Positions 44,530 to 53,266 of a stretch of DNA of 64,000 nucleotides are shown here, piece after piece. The DNA lies in the NCBI GenBank assembly GCA_029564115.1, contig JAKQQP010000096.1:1-64000 (forward strand). The letters are read 5' to 3'. Every line of letters starts with the position of its first letter. The first letter of the stretch is position 1. The translations under genes and the position numbers were made by a program. Under the pieces are notes generated by a model. The model had not been told where the DNA came from. It saw only the letters and a list, made by a program, of their open reading frames with translations, and did not search any database. This DNA is from Candidatus Rifleibacteriota bacterium (GTDB lineage: Bacteria > Riflebacteria > Ozemobacteria > Ozemobacterales > Ozemobacteraceae).

Positions 44530-45822
44530 TCAGACCGGGTTCAACTCAGACCTTCGCTTTGCCAGATCGAGGTCGAGCAGATCGTCATAAATCGGCTTAT
44601 TGTGCGCAAATTCAGGTATGGCATAAGCCATTATCGACACGATCATCAGGGGCAAAAGCAACATGAACTCGTTGGTCATTTCCATAATGAGAACAGTGCC
44701 GGTAAGAGGGCTGCGAACCACCGCAGAAAACAGACCTGCCATGCCCAGCACCAGAAAAACTACAAGATCGAAACGCCCCGGATCAAACCAGTTGACCAGA
44801 TGATGAAATATTGCCCCTGAAATTGCCCCAAGCAGTAGTATTGGCGCAAAAATCCCACCGGGAGCACCGGTGTTGTAGCTCAACAATGTGAGCAGAAAAC
44901 GCGCCAGCAAAAATACAAAAAGAAGCTTGAGCGGGTAATGACCGGCAAATATCATCTCGGAAAGTCGATGGCCGGTCCCCAGCAGATCGGGAAAGTAAAA
45001 ACCGGTAAAACCAAATAACAAACCGAGAAGAACGCCCAGAGCCATCCGGATCGGCCCAAAAACTTTTAAAGAATTTATCAGCAACCGGTTGAAAGCCAGC
45101 CCGACAAAACCGATAAAAACACCGAACAACAGACACCAGAAAACCAGGTGCAAGTCAGGGTAAGCCATCAGTTTAAGCTGAAAAATCGGGCTTTGTCCGA
45201 GCAGCAGTCTGCAAACCAGATTGGCGGAAATCGTCGCGGAAAAAGCGACTACCAGGCTGAAGCGATCGAGTTTCTGCTGTAATTCTTCAAGAATAAATAA
45301 TAACCCGGCCAAGGGGGCATTGAAAGCAGAAGCAAGCCCTGCACCGGCACCGGCGCACAATAAAAGAGCCCGTTCATGAGTGCCAGACTTAAACCAGTCT
45401 GCGCAGATCGCACCTACAGCGCTGCCCATCTGCACGGTCGGCCCTTCTCTACCTAGAGCCAGACCAGAACCAATGCCGATTATACCACCAAAAAACTTAA
45501 CAAAGAGCACGCGAACAGCTCTGAATTCAAAGCCCTCTTTCAAAACACCCTTTAAATGAGGTATACCGCTGCCGGAAGCTTCTGGCGCCCAGCGCTTCAA
45601 AACAATAAGAATAGCCGCCATGCTCATGGCAAATATAGCCGAAGGTACCATGGCATGGTAAGCTCGCATCATTTCGAGGATTAGAACACGTATCTGTTCT
45701 GCTTTTTCGAGGCCAATGCGAAACAAAACCGCAACCAGACCAGACAAGCACCCAAGCAGAATAGATTTAGCCGCAAGATTGCGGCGTTTTAAAAAGCACA
45801 ACTGTTGATTATTGTTTTCCAT
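44530..45822 (-). CDS. ClC-type chloride channel/antiporter
   Basis: The frame opens at a TTG (45864); the ATG at 45822 is preferred (430 residues). The three selectivity signatures are present: GSGIPHLKG, GREGPTVQMGSAVG (with the gating Glu) and GAPGGIFAPILLLGA, in about ten hydrophobic helices. It has no CBS domains. The Glu in GREGP is that of proton-coupled ClC antiporters. Bacterial ClCs act in acid resistance or anion homeostasis. Confidence 0.9.
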   Translation of the reverse strand: MENNNQQLCFLKRRNLAAKSILLGCLSGLVAVLFRIGLEKAEQIRVLILEMMRAYHAMVPSAIFAMSMAAILIVLKRWAPEASGSGIPHLKGVLKEGFEFRAVRVLFVKFFGGIIGIGSGLALGREGPTVQMGSAVGAICADWFKSGTHERALLLCAGAGAGLASAFNAPLAGLLFILEELQQKLDRFSLVVAFSATISANLVCRLLLGQSPIFQLKLMAYPDLHLVFWCLLFGVFIGFVGLAFNRLLINSLKVFGPIRMALGVLLGLLFGFTGFYFPDLLGTGHRLSEMIFAGHYPLKLLFVFLLARFLLTLLSYNTGAPGGIFAPILLLGAISGAIFHHLVNWFDPGRFDLVVFLVLGMAGLFSAVVRSPLTGTVLIMEMTNEFMLLLPLMIVSIMAYAIPEFAHNKPIYDDLLDLDLAKRRSELNPV

Positions 45823-45911
45823 AGCTCTATGCCGAAATAATACTCTTTTCAAAAACAAATGCAATTTTTATCGTCAAAAAATGGGAATTTTGGTCAGAAA
45901 CTTGATATATT

Positions 45912-45940
45912 TCAAATGTTTATTTAAAATGAATATTTGA
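45912..45940. promoter_or_regulatory. Probable TetR operator (inverted repeat)
   Basis: TCAAATGTTTATT and AATGAATATTTGA, separated by TAA, form a 13-bp inverted repeat with two mismatches, 22 bases before the TetR start. This is the usual place for autoregulation of a TetR-efflux operon. Confidence 0.6.
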
Positions 45941-45962
45941 TTTTAACGAGGTGGTGAACATT

Positions 45963-46631
45963 ATGGCGAACACATCGACTTCTACTCATGACAAGCTTCT
46001 GGAAACAGCTGGAAAGCTTTTTGCCGAACACGGTTTCAAGGGCACCAGCATTAAGATGATAGCCGAGGAAACCGGGCAAAACATTGCTGCGGTCAACTAT
46101 CACTTTGGGAGCAAGCAGCAACTGTTGATCGACACCTTGAAGTTCGTACTCGAAAAAATCATGACACCAGTCTCGCCAAAAGAATCGACCAGTCCAGACT
46201 GTCTCATAGATGAGTTAAGCCGTTATGTTTTTGAACGCTGCCGTTTTTTGCTGGGCTCGAAAACCAAACTCTGGTATGGTCGCCTGATCGTCAGGGCCGG
46301 TTTTGAGATGCCATTTTCTGCTGAGCAGGTCGGCATAGAGTTTTATCAGCCTGATTTCGATTATCTCGAAAGTATCGCCAGACGTTTCAAACCGGATATA
46401 AATGGCAATAAAGCCAGATTGTGGGCTTACTCGGTAGTCGGCCAGATTTTCTTTTACGTTTTCGGGCGCGACAAAATTCTTGTTGCCAACAAACGCGGCA
46501 GCTTCGATGTCAGTATGGTCAAAGAAATTTCTGAGCACATCACCGCTGTATCAACTTGCTGGCTGCAAAAAACTGCAGATAAAAAACCCGTAGGCCGGGC
46601 AAAAAACAAAACCGGAGCAAAGTCGCAATGA
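45963..46631 (+). CDS. TetR/AcrR family transcriptional regulator
   Basis: GAGGTGGTG lies before the ATG at 45963 (in-frame GTGs upstream are less likely). The N-terminal helix-turn-helix is textbook: DKLLETAGKLFAEHGFKGTS, IKMIAEETGQNIAAVNYHF, then GSKQQLLIDTL. The C-terminal domain of ~140 residues is divergent, of the CecR/CerR type. The gene overlaps the adaptor gene by four bases (ATGA), and an inverted repeat precedes it. So it likely represses its own operon (MFP-RND pump) and is released by a pump substrate. Confidence 0.9.
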   Translation: MANTSTSTHDKLLETAGKLFAEHGFKGTSIKMIAEETGQNIAAVNYHFGSKQQLLIDTLKFVLEKIMTPVSPKESTSPDCLIDELSRYVFERCRFLLGSKTKLWYGRLIVRAGFEMPFSAEQVGIEFYQPDFDYLESIARRFKPDINGNKARLWAYSVVGQIFFYVFGRDKILVANKRGSFDVSMVKEISEHITAVSTCWLQKTADKKPVGRAKNKTGAKSQ

Positions 46632-47806
46632 AAACCTTACATGACACCAGAAAAACCCTTGCTTGCAGCTTTATATGCAGTCTTTTAATTTGCTTATGCA
46701 CAACGACATCTATTTATGCTCAAGCCCCAATACAGGTAAGCGGCGAAAAAATCATTTACCGGGAACTGCTGGAGATTTTACGAGCACAAGGTAACGTCGA
46801 AGCAAAAAATGTTGCGCGTGTCTCTCCAAGAATTTCGGGCCCGATAGACGCAATCTTCGTCAAAGAAGGCGATCAGGTCGAAGCGGGAAAAACCAGGCTC
46901 TTCGTCATTGACCCGCTGAAGCTCGAGAAAAATCTCGAGATCAGACGCCAGGAAACAATTATTGCCGGCCTTTCTTTGAAAGAAAAGGAAACGCGTCTTA
47001 AACAGGCTCTGGCTGATTTTGAAAAAGCCAGACGCGATGTTAACCGCTCTCAGTTGCTTTGGGAAGACAAATCGACCAGCCAGGACAACCTGGAAAAAGC
47101 ACAACTGAAACTCAGGGTCAGCGAAACCGCCCTCGAGCACATACGAACACTCATAGAACTCGACAGAGAACAGTTAAAAAAGGCAGAGATCGCTCTCGAC
47201 ATCGCCGAAAAGGATTTTGCCGACTCGACCGTTCTGGCACCGTTAAGTGGCCGGATTTCGACCAAACTGCAGGAACCAGGCGAGATGGCTACCCCCGGAA
47301 AACCAATTTTAATTATCAAAGACCCTGATAACACGGAGGTTTCAGCCTATATGCCCGCTGAGTATTATCATCTGGTCGAAGTAGACAGCACTCCGGTCAT
47401 AATAAAATCGTATAACAGCAACGAAATTGAAACAGTCGTAACTTTTAAAAGCCCTGAAATAAGCACAGAATTAAGAACTTTTCAGATAAAATGCCCCATA
47501 AAACAGGGACAGAAGTCACCTGTTCCGGGCACACTCGTCGATCTGCGCCTTGTTTTGTCGAGAAAACGCAGTCTTGCTGTTCCAGCCACGGCAATTCTCA
47601 ACCGTGATAACGGCAAAGTCATCTTTGTCGTTACCGAAGACCGGGCACGCATGGTAAGGGTTGCCACTGGTATCGAATACGAAGGGTTTTGTGAAATAGT
47701 TGCCGAAAACCTCAAAGAAGGCGATATCGTCGTCGTTAAAGGGCAACACCTGTTGAATGATGGCCAGAACATTCAGCTGCAGACAGACAGAGGCGTCAAG
47801 CCATGA
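46628..47806 (+). CDS. RND efflux membrane-fusion (adaptor) protein
   Basis: The 392-residue protein has a signal peptide (TLACSFICSLLICLCTTTSI), then the HlyD/AcrA order: lipoyl half (VSPRISGPIDAIFVKEGDQV), a ~90-residue helical hairpin (ADFEKARRDVNRSQLLWEDK), second lipoyl half (STVLAPLSGRISTKLQEPGE), beta barrel and membrane-proximal domain (FVVTEDRARMVRVATGIEYE). It links an inner-membrane RND pump to an outer-membrane channel. ATGA overlaps with both the TetR gene and the RND gene. Confidence 0.92.
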   Translation: MKTLHDTRKTLACSFICSLLICLCTTTSIYAQAPIQVSGEKIIYRELLEILRAQGNVEAKNVARVSPRISGPIDAIFVKEGDQVEAGKTRLFVIDPLKLEKNLEIRRQETIIAGLSLKEKETRLKQALADFEKARRDVNRSQLLWEDKSTSQDNLEKAQLKLRVSETALEHIRTLIELDREQLKKAEIALDIAEKDFADSTVLAPLSGRISTKLQEPGEMATPGKPILIIKDPDNTEVSAYMPAEYYHLVEVDSTPVIIKSYNSNEIETVVTFKSPEISTELRTFQIKCPIKQGQKSPVPGTLVDLRLVLSRKRSLAVPATAILNRDNGKVIFVVTEDRARMVRVATGIEYEGFCEIVAENLKEGDIVVVKGQHLLNDGQNIQLQTDRGVKP

Positions 47807-50800
47807 ATCTGATCAGTTTATCCGTAAAGCGATGGGTTGCGGTCATCTGTCTGATGCTCGCCATAGCAGGCCTGGGAATCAATTCATACCGCAAACTCCC
47901 ACTCGAAGAGCTTCCCAAAACAGAAATGCCTTTCATTACCGTCGTCACGATTTACCCGGGTGCATCGCCGAGTGAAATAGAAACTGACGTGGCCCGAAAA
48001 ATTGAAGATGCAACCGGCAGTATCGAAGGTTTGAAGAGTCTGACCTCGTCATGCATGGAAAACGCCTGTCAGACATTTCTGGAGTTTCACATCGGTACAG
48101 ATGTAGATCGAGCCGCAAATGATGTCAGAGATAAACTCGACCTTATCTTAAAAGATTTCCCTGAAGGGGTAGAAAAACCGAAAGTTCTCAAATTCGATAT
48201 CAATGCCCAGCCAATAATCAATCTGGCTCTTACCGGCAGCAGACCCATAGACGAAATCTTTGATTATGCCGACCACGAGTTCAGAGACCTGCTTGCTGCG
48301 ATACCTGGTGTGGCTGAAATAAAGTTGACAGGTGGATCAAAGCGCGAATTACAGATACTTCTAAACCGCGAGCGTCTCGCGGCTCGTGGCCTGACAAGTC
48401 TTGATATCGCCACAGCGCTGCGCCGCGAAATCAAACTGATTCCGGCCGGCCGTATCAGACACGGAGACTTTGAATACACCGTCAAATTCGACGCTGATTA
48501 TCGTGATTTCAAAGACCTGGAAAACCTGGAAATCGCCAACAGAAACGGGCAACGCTGTTATCTCAAGGATGTCGGCACAATCAGCATGGGCAGTGAAGAG
48601 CGGCGGCAGGCAGCCAGCATCGACGGCCGCCAGTGTATTGCAGTGCAGGTCATCAAAAGATCCGATGCCAACGCTGTCGAAGTGGTCAACCAGGTAAGAA
48701 AAGCCATGGATCTTCTCAAAACCAGTTTGCCTGGCGGTTTAGAACTGATATGGGTAACCGACATGGGTGAATTTATCAGGTCATCGGCAGACAATGCCAT
48801 TGACAATATCTGGCAGGGCATATTTCTCACGGCTGTTTTAATGTTTCTGTTTCTTTACAACTCCAGATCTACGCTTACCATTGCCGCCACCATGCCACTG
48901 ACCATAATCGCCGGAGTTTTTTTCATATACCTGATGGGTTACACGCTAAACACTGTTACTCTCCTGGCGCTGGGTCTTTCAATCGGCATACTCGTGACCA
49001 ATTCCATTGTTGTCCTCGAAAATGTGGTCGCGCGTATTACGGCGGGCGAACAGCCTGACGCCGCTGCAGTGAAAGGAAGTAATGAAGTTTTTGCCGCTGT
49101 GGTGGCGAGCGCCGGAACCAACATAGTGGTTCTTTTTCCGATAAGTATGATGCAGGGGCAAATCGGGCAGTTCTTTATTCCATTCGCCATCACCATGGTT
49201 GGTATAACCGCCATTTCACTGTTTTTGTCATTTACGCTGACTCCAGCTGTGGCCGCCAGAGTCATCAGACCATTTTCAACAAACACCGGTTTTTTAAGCA
49301 GACTCGAAAATTTCTGGAACCGAAACTTTGCCAGATACACCTGTTTTGTCATTAAAATTGTCGAAAAATTGACCAAAGACAGAATACACATGGTGGCGGC
49401 CGTTGCGATAACAATTCTGCTGCTGCTGCACGCAATCTACATGATTCCCAAAGTCGGTTTCAGTTTTCTGCCTGTATGTGATCGCGGTGAAGTTATTGTA
49501 AAGCTTGAATACCCGACTTCGTTTTCTCTGGCCAGCACTATTCAGAGAACACAGGCAGTCGAAGAAATTCTCGATGGCCTGCCGCATCTGCGTCACCGCC
49601 TGACCACAGTAGGAAAAACAGACGGAACCGTAGGTCAAACTTCGGAAGGAGTTTATCTGGCCCAGATTTTATGCAGATTCAACGATAAAAAAGACAGGCA
49701 ACAAAACATTCAGACACTACGGGAACTGGTTAACGAAAGGCTGAAACTTCTGCCCGATGTTATGGTCTCAACCAGTCTTCCTGATCAGATTGGCGCTGGC
49801 GCCGAGCTTAAAATGGTCATCAGCGGCAGTGAGTTTGCAGTTCTCGACAGCATAAACACAGATCTGGTCGAACTCGCCACCAGATCCGGGTCTTTTCAAG
49901 AAATCGACACTTCTGTCAGACCAGGGCGCAATGAGCTGATCGTCGCCCCGCGTCGCGCCGTTCTTGGTGATTTGAAAGTACCCGCAACTCAGCTGGGTAT
50001 GGCATTACGTTCAAGTATCGAAGGCGTGCTGGCAGGAACTTTCAAACAGGGTTCGCGCACCTTCGATATTCGTGTAAAACTAGCAGAAAAAGAAGGAGTC
50101 GACCAGATAAGCCAGCTCGAAATGCCTGGTCCGGCCGGGCATCCCGTTATTCTTGCAAACTTTGCCAGCATAGAACAACAGCAGGCTCCCGTACTTATAA
50201 CCAGGCGCAACAAAAACAGAGTAGCGCTTTTCTATGCCAGCCCCAAACCTGGTATTCCACTGGCAAAGGCCGCCGAAATGCTCAGCGACATGTTAACCAG
50301 GCAACGTTCTTTGCCAGCCGGCTATAGCACGCAGTTCATCGGCAAGGTCGAAGTAATGAAAGAAGGTATCAAAGACTTCGTCGAGGTCGGCCTCATAGCT
50401 TTTATTCTGACTTACCTGCTGCTGGCCGCCATTCTCAACTCATTTACCAGACCCGTCATCATTCTTTTAACCATCCCGCCCGGGCTGGCCGGCTGTATCT
50501 GGACTCTTTACCTGGCTGGCGAATCCATTTCGATGATGGTGCTTCTAGGCGCTGTAATGCTGATAGGCATTCTGGTCAACAATGCCATCCTGATCATGGA
50601 TCGGGTTCAGATAAATCTTTCTATGGGAAACACACCCAGACAGGCAATGCTGGAAGCGATCAAGCACGAAATGCGTGCTATCACCATGATAACATTGGCA
50701 GCTGTCGCCGGCATGCTGCCAATGGCGTTTGACAGCAGTCTGGGCAGTGAGTTGCGAACCGGTATCGGCATTGCTGCTATTGGCGGCATAGTGATTTCAG

Positions 50801-50859
50801 CCGTATTAACAGTTTTGATTCTGCCGGTTCTCTACTGTATCGCCAATCCTGAAAAATAG
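47803..50859 (+). CDS. RND efflux transporter (AcrB/MexB family)
   Basis: The 1,018-residue protein has the two-half RND build: 12 membrane helices, two large periplasmic loops and the family strings PYPGASPSEIE-type (TIYPGASPSEIETDVARKIE), DVRDKLD and VVLENVVAR. The proton-relay Asp pair of TM4 is not seen in its usual form: the TM4 segment LNTVTLLALGLSIGILVTNSI has Ser and Thr where hydrophobic/amine pumps have Asp, so it may belong to the heavy-metal or another RND subgroup, or differ in coupling. It ends the three-gene operon; no TolC-like channel gene is present, so the outer channel must be encoded elsewhere. Stop TAG, the only TAG I found at a normal gene end. Confidence 0.9.
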   Translation: MNLISLSVKRWVAVICLMLAIAGLGINSYRKLPLEELPKTEMPFITVVTIYPGASPSEIETDVARKIEDATGSIEGLKSLTSSCMENACQTFLEFHIGTDVDRAANDVRDKLDLILKDFPEGVEKPKVLKFDINAQPIINLALTGSRPIDEIFDYADHEFRDLLAAIPGVAEIKLTGGSKRELQILLNRERLAARGLTSLDIATALRREIKLIPAGRIRHGDFEYTVKFDADYRDFKDLENLEIANRNGQRCYLKDVGTISMGSEERRQAASIDGRQCIAVQVIKRSDANAVEVVNQVRKAMDLLKTSLPGGLELIWVTDMGEFIRSSADNAIDNIWQGIFLTAVLMFLFLYNSRSTLTIAATMPLTIIAGVFFIYLMGYTLNTVTLLALGLSIGILVTNSIVVLENVVARITAGEQPDAAAVKGSNEVFAAVVASAGTNIVVLFPISMMQGQIGQFFIPFAITMVGITAISLFLSFTLTPAVAARVIRPFSTNTGFLSRLENFWNRNFARYTCFVIKIVEKLTKDRIHMVAAVAITILLLLHAIYMIPKVGFSFLPVCDRGEVIVKLEYPTSFSLASTIQRTQAVEEILDGLPHLRHRLTTVGKTDGTVGQTSEGVYLAQILCRFNDKKDRQQNIQTLRELVNERLKLLPDVMVSTSLPDQIGAGAELKMVISGSEFAVLDSINTDLVELATRSGSFQEIDTSVRPGRNELIVAPRRAVLGDLKVPATQLGMALRSSIEGVLAGTFKQGSRTFDIRVKLAEKEGVDQISQLEMPGPAGHPVILANFASIEQQQAPVLITRRNKNRVALFYASPKPGIPLAKAAEMLSDMLTRQRSLPAGYSTQFIGKVEVMKEGIKDFVEVGLIAFILTYLLLAAILNSFTRPVIILLTIPPGLAGCIWTLYLAGESISMMVLLGAVMLIGILVNNAILIMDRVQINLSMGNTPRQAMLEAIKHEMRAITMITLAAVAGMLPMAFDSSLGSELRTGIGIAAIGGIVISAVLTVLILPVLYCIANPEK

Positions 50860-50862
50860 TGT

Positions 50863-52077
50863 TCAAGCATTGTTCTGGCTCAGAATAACCCGGTGCAACG
50901 CTTCCATGGCTGTTTTTACATCATTTTTTTCGACGGCAAAGCTGATTCTGATGCCTTCGTGCTGCTCGACGACAGGTATAACATTGCCCAACGCCCGTGA
51001 AACAGTTGCTGCCAGAGCAGAGTTATTTGCCAGCCCGCAACCCACAAGAGTTATGGTAGTCAGGTTGGCAAAACAGTCAACCTCTTCAGCATTCATTCTG
51101 GCTGCTTGTTCCCAGCAGAAGGGGATAGCCGAAAAAGCATCAGCGCGACGAAAACCGAGACGAAAACTGCCTTTTAATTCTTCATAGCGCTTGAACTGTA
51201 CAACTGCTGGCTTAAAAAGCTGCTCATGCAAAGCTGATTTCATGACTATATCAGGTTCAACAACGCCATGAATGCGGGTATACACGAATTTGCCGTCGCA
51301 GGTAATACTTTTAACAGCAATCTGATCGTCGCCATCAGGACCGACCACACTGCCTTCCGCCTGCGAAAAGCTTGACCGCACATGAATTCTTATTTCACAT
51401 TCACGAGCGCTTGCAATAGCGCGAGGGTGAAGAATTCCATTGCCAAAACCAGCCAATGTCAGCATTTCTTCATAATCGAGATGCCATACCTTCCTGGCAT
51501 CTGGTATTATGCGGGGGTCGGCGGTGTATATACCGTCTTCATCAGTATACTTTTCACATACCTTCTGGCCGAGTTCACGGGCTAGAACGACGGCTGTCAG
51601 GTCTGAGCCGCCACGGCCAAGAGTTGTCAGATCACCGCCAGCGGTAATTCCCTGAAAACCGGCGATAACAGCGACACTACCAGGTTCGAGAAAGTCTGCC
51701 AGCTGCTGCACTCTGCCTATTCTGACAATATTGTGGTCATCACCCTGAAGTTCAGAAAAAAGCTGCAGATTGAAAGCATTGTAAGATCTAGCTCTGATAC
51801 CAAGACTGCTCAAAGCTGCTGCAGCCAGCGAGGCGCTGACCATTTCACCCGTAGCCATCACATGGTCAAGCTCACGTCGATCTGGAACAGGTGTAACTTT
51901 GCCCATGAGGCCAATGAGATCGTCTGTGGTATCACCCATAGCCGAAACTACTACCACCAGACGATGCCCACGCCTGGCCTTTTCGGCAATACGTTCTGCA
52001 ACTTTTTTTATGCGTTCGACAGAGCCCATTGACGAGCCGCCGAACTTTTGTACAAGAACTTCTCCGTTTGCAAACAT
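50863..52077 (-). CDS. lysC: Aspartate kinase
   Basis: Aspartokinase makes aspartyl phosphate, the first step toward lysine, threonine and methionine. The kinase domain shows VQKFGGSSMGSVERI, VVVVSAMGDTTDDLI, the serine/threonine strings FQGITAGGDLTTLGRGGSDLT and YTDEDGIYTADPR. The C-terminal ~120 residues carry ACT-type segments (FANLTTITLVGCGLANNSAL), the site of feedback inhibition. The start at 52077 (MFANGEVLVQKF) is preferred because it starts after the upstream stop; 52110 is an alternative. It lies five bases after the pseudo-homoserine dehydrogenase gene. Confidence 0.93.
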   Translation of the reverse strand: MFANGEVLVQKFGGSSMGSVERIKKVAERIAEKARRGHRLVVVVSAMGDTTDDLIGLMGKVTPVPDRRELDHVMATGEMVSASLAAAALSSLGIRARSYNAFNLQLFSELQGDDHNIVRIGRVQQLADFLEPGSVAVIAGFQGITAGGDLTTLGRGGSDLTAVVLARELGQKVCEKYTDEDGIYTADPRIIPDARKVWHLDYEEMLTLAGFGNGILHPRAIASARECEIRIHVRSSFSQAEGSVVGPDGDDQIAVKSITCDGKFVYTRIHGVVEPDIVMKSALHEQLFKPAVVQFKRYEELKGSFRLGFRRADAFSAIPFCWEQAARMNAEEVDCFANLTTITLVGCGLANNSALAATVSRALGNVIPVVEQHEGIRISFAVEKNDVKTAMEALHRVILSQNNA

Positions 52078-52082
52078 TTTTT

Positions 52083-53264
52083 TCAGGCCTGCCTGATGTA
52101 GCGGAAGCATGCCTTGAGACAGGCTAGTTTGACCTGACCAGCTACCTGTCCAAGAGCCTTTTCCAGGTGTTCCCGGCCGGTGCGGGAAGTGATCACGACC
52201 AGTTCATAACCCGCTGTACCAGTGGTTTCACGTGAAACAGCCTGAACTGGCTGATGAATTTTTTCGATTTCTATGCCGCATCGATTAAAAACATGCAGCA
52301 ACTGGGCAAGGGTATCGGTCATGTTAACGATGCTGAAACGCAGATAAAAATGGTCAGAAAAACATTCAATCTTTTCAGGTATCTTCAATTCTGTGATATT
52401 CGAGCAGTATTCGTCATACAGATCAGAAAGAATACCGCGCACCTGAATTTCTGGGGAAGTGCCCGGGCATGAATAAACCTGCGACAAACCATCGGTGGTA
52501 CGGGCATAAATCATTTCATTACCGCCGCGAACCTGTGCCAGCAGATATCTGGACGGAATCATGCATGGTTCGACAAGCACTTTTAGAACTCCGTCGTCAT
52601 TCTGAGCCATGCCAAGCAATCTGATTGAATAGCCTATTTCGGCGGCAATGCGAACGTCATCAACTGCCAGAGAACTTATCCCCGAAGTGGGTATCTGGTC
52701 TGGCTTTACCATATAACCGAAAATTTGGGCAATTTGTAGCACCAGTCGGCTTCTGGTAACGATACCATGCAGATTCTGACTTGGGTTTCCACCGGCAAGG
52801 CGTTCCCATTGGGCTTCATGAATTGCCTGCTCGAGATTTTTGTTTTCCTTTTCCATTCTGGATAAAACAAAACTCGTTACCGAATCGTTGAGAGCGATTA
52901 TTTTCTGGGGCCTGGCAACCGCATACTCAGAACAAATCATGCGCTGAAAAAGAAAAGTGCCACCGATAGCGGCACTGAAAAATGTTTGCCGGCATTTTCC
53001 GGCCAAGAGTCTTTCAATAGCCAGATCTGTATCTGTTGTAACGACGCTTTCCGGCAGTCGCCTGACTTCATTGCCACCGCTGAAATGAATGCCAGTCTGC
53101 ACTGCAGAGAAAAAATCGCCAGAATCAAGCGTTACCCAAGGGCTTTCAGCGTTTTCCCGACCAAGAACAGGCAGTCTGAGGGTGTCTTCCCGGCCAAGAC
53201 GGGTCAGAATTTCCTGCAGCTTTCGTTTCCATTCAGGAAGGTTAACAAAGCCGGCGCTCTTCAT
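52083..53264 (-). CDS. Homoserine dehydrogenase-like protein with lost catalytic residues
   Basis: The middle third aligns to the homoserine dehydrogenase catalytic domain: 'ASVAGGIPIIKSL' is read as SAAIGGTFLFQRM, 'LNGTTNYILTKM' as LNDSVTSFVLSRM, and 'AEADPTADVEGLDAARK' as 'AGGNPSQNLHGIVTRSR'. The dehydrogenase's acidic residues and Lys in that segment are therefore Asn, His, Val and Arg here. The N-terminal NAD-binding GxGxxG is absent. A C-terminal ACT domain (~305-385: FYLRFSIVNMTDTLAQLLHV) remains. So the fold is kept but catalysis and cofactor binding are not expected. It sits beside lysC; a regulatory role in the aspartate pathway is inference. Length 393 is typical for the family (~400-430). 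Confidence 0.75.
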   Translation of the reverse strand: MKSAGFVNLPEWKRKLQEILTRLGREDTLRLPVLGRENAESPWVTLDSGDFFSAVQTGIHFSGGNEVRRLPESVVTTDTDLAIERLLAGKCRQTFFSAAIGGTFLFQRMICSEYAVARPQKIIALNDSVTSFVLSRMEKENKNLEQAIHEAQWERLAGGNPSQNLHGIVTRSRLVLQIAQIFGYMVKPDQIPTSGISSLAVDDVRIAAEIGYSIRLLGMAQNDDGVLKVLVEPCMIPSRYLLAQVRGGNEMIYARTTDGLSQVYSCPGTSPEIQVRGILSDLYDEYCSNITELKIPEKIECFSDHFYLRFSIVNMTDTLAQLLHVFNRCGIEIEKIHQPVQAVSRETTGTAGYELVVITSRTGREHLEKALGQVAGQVKLACLKACFRYIRQA

Positions 53265-53266
53265 TT

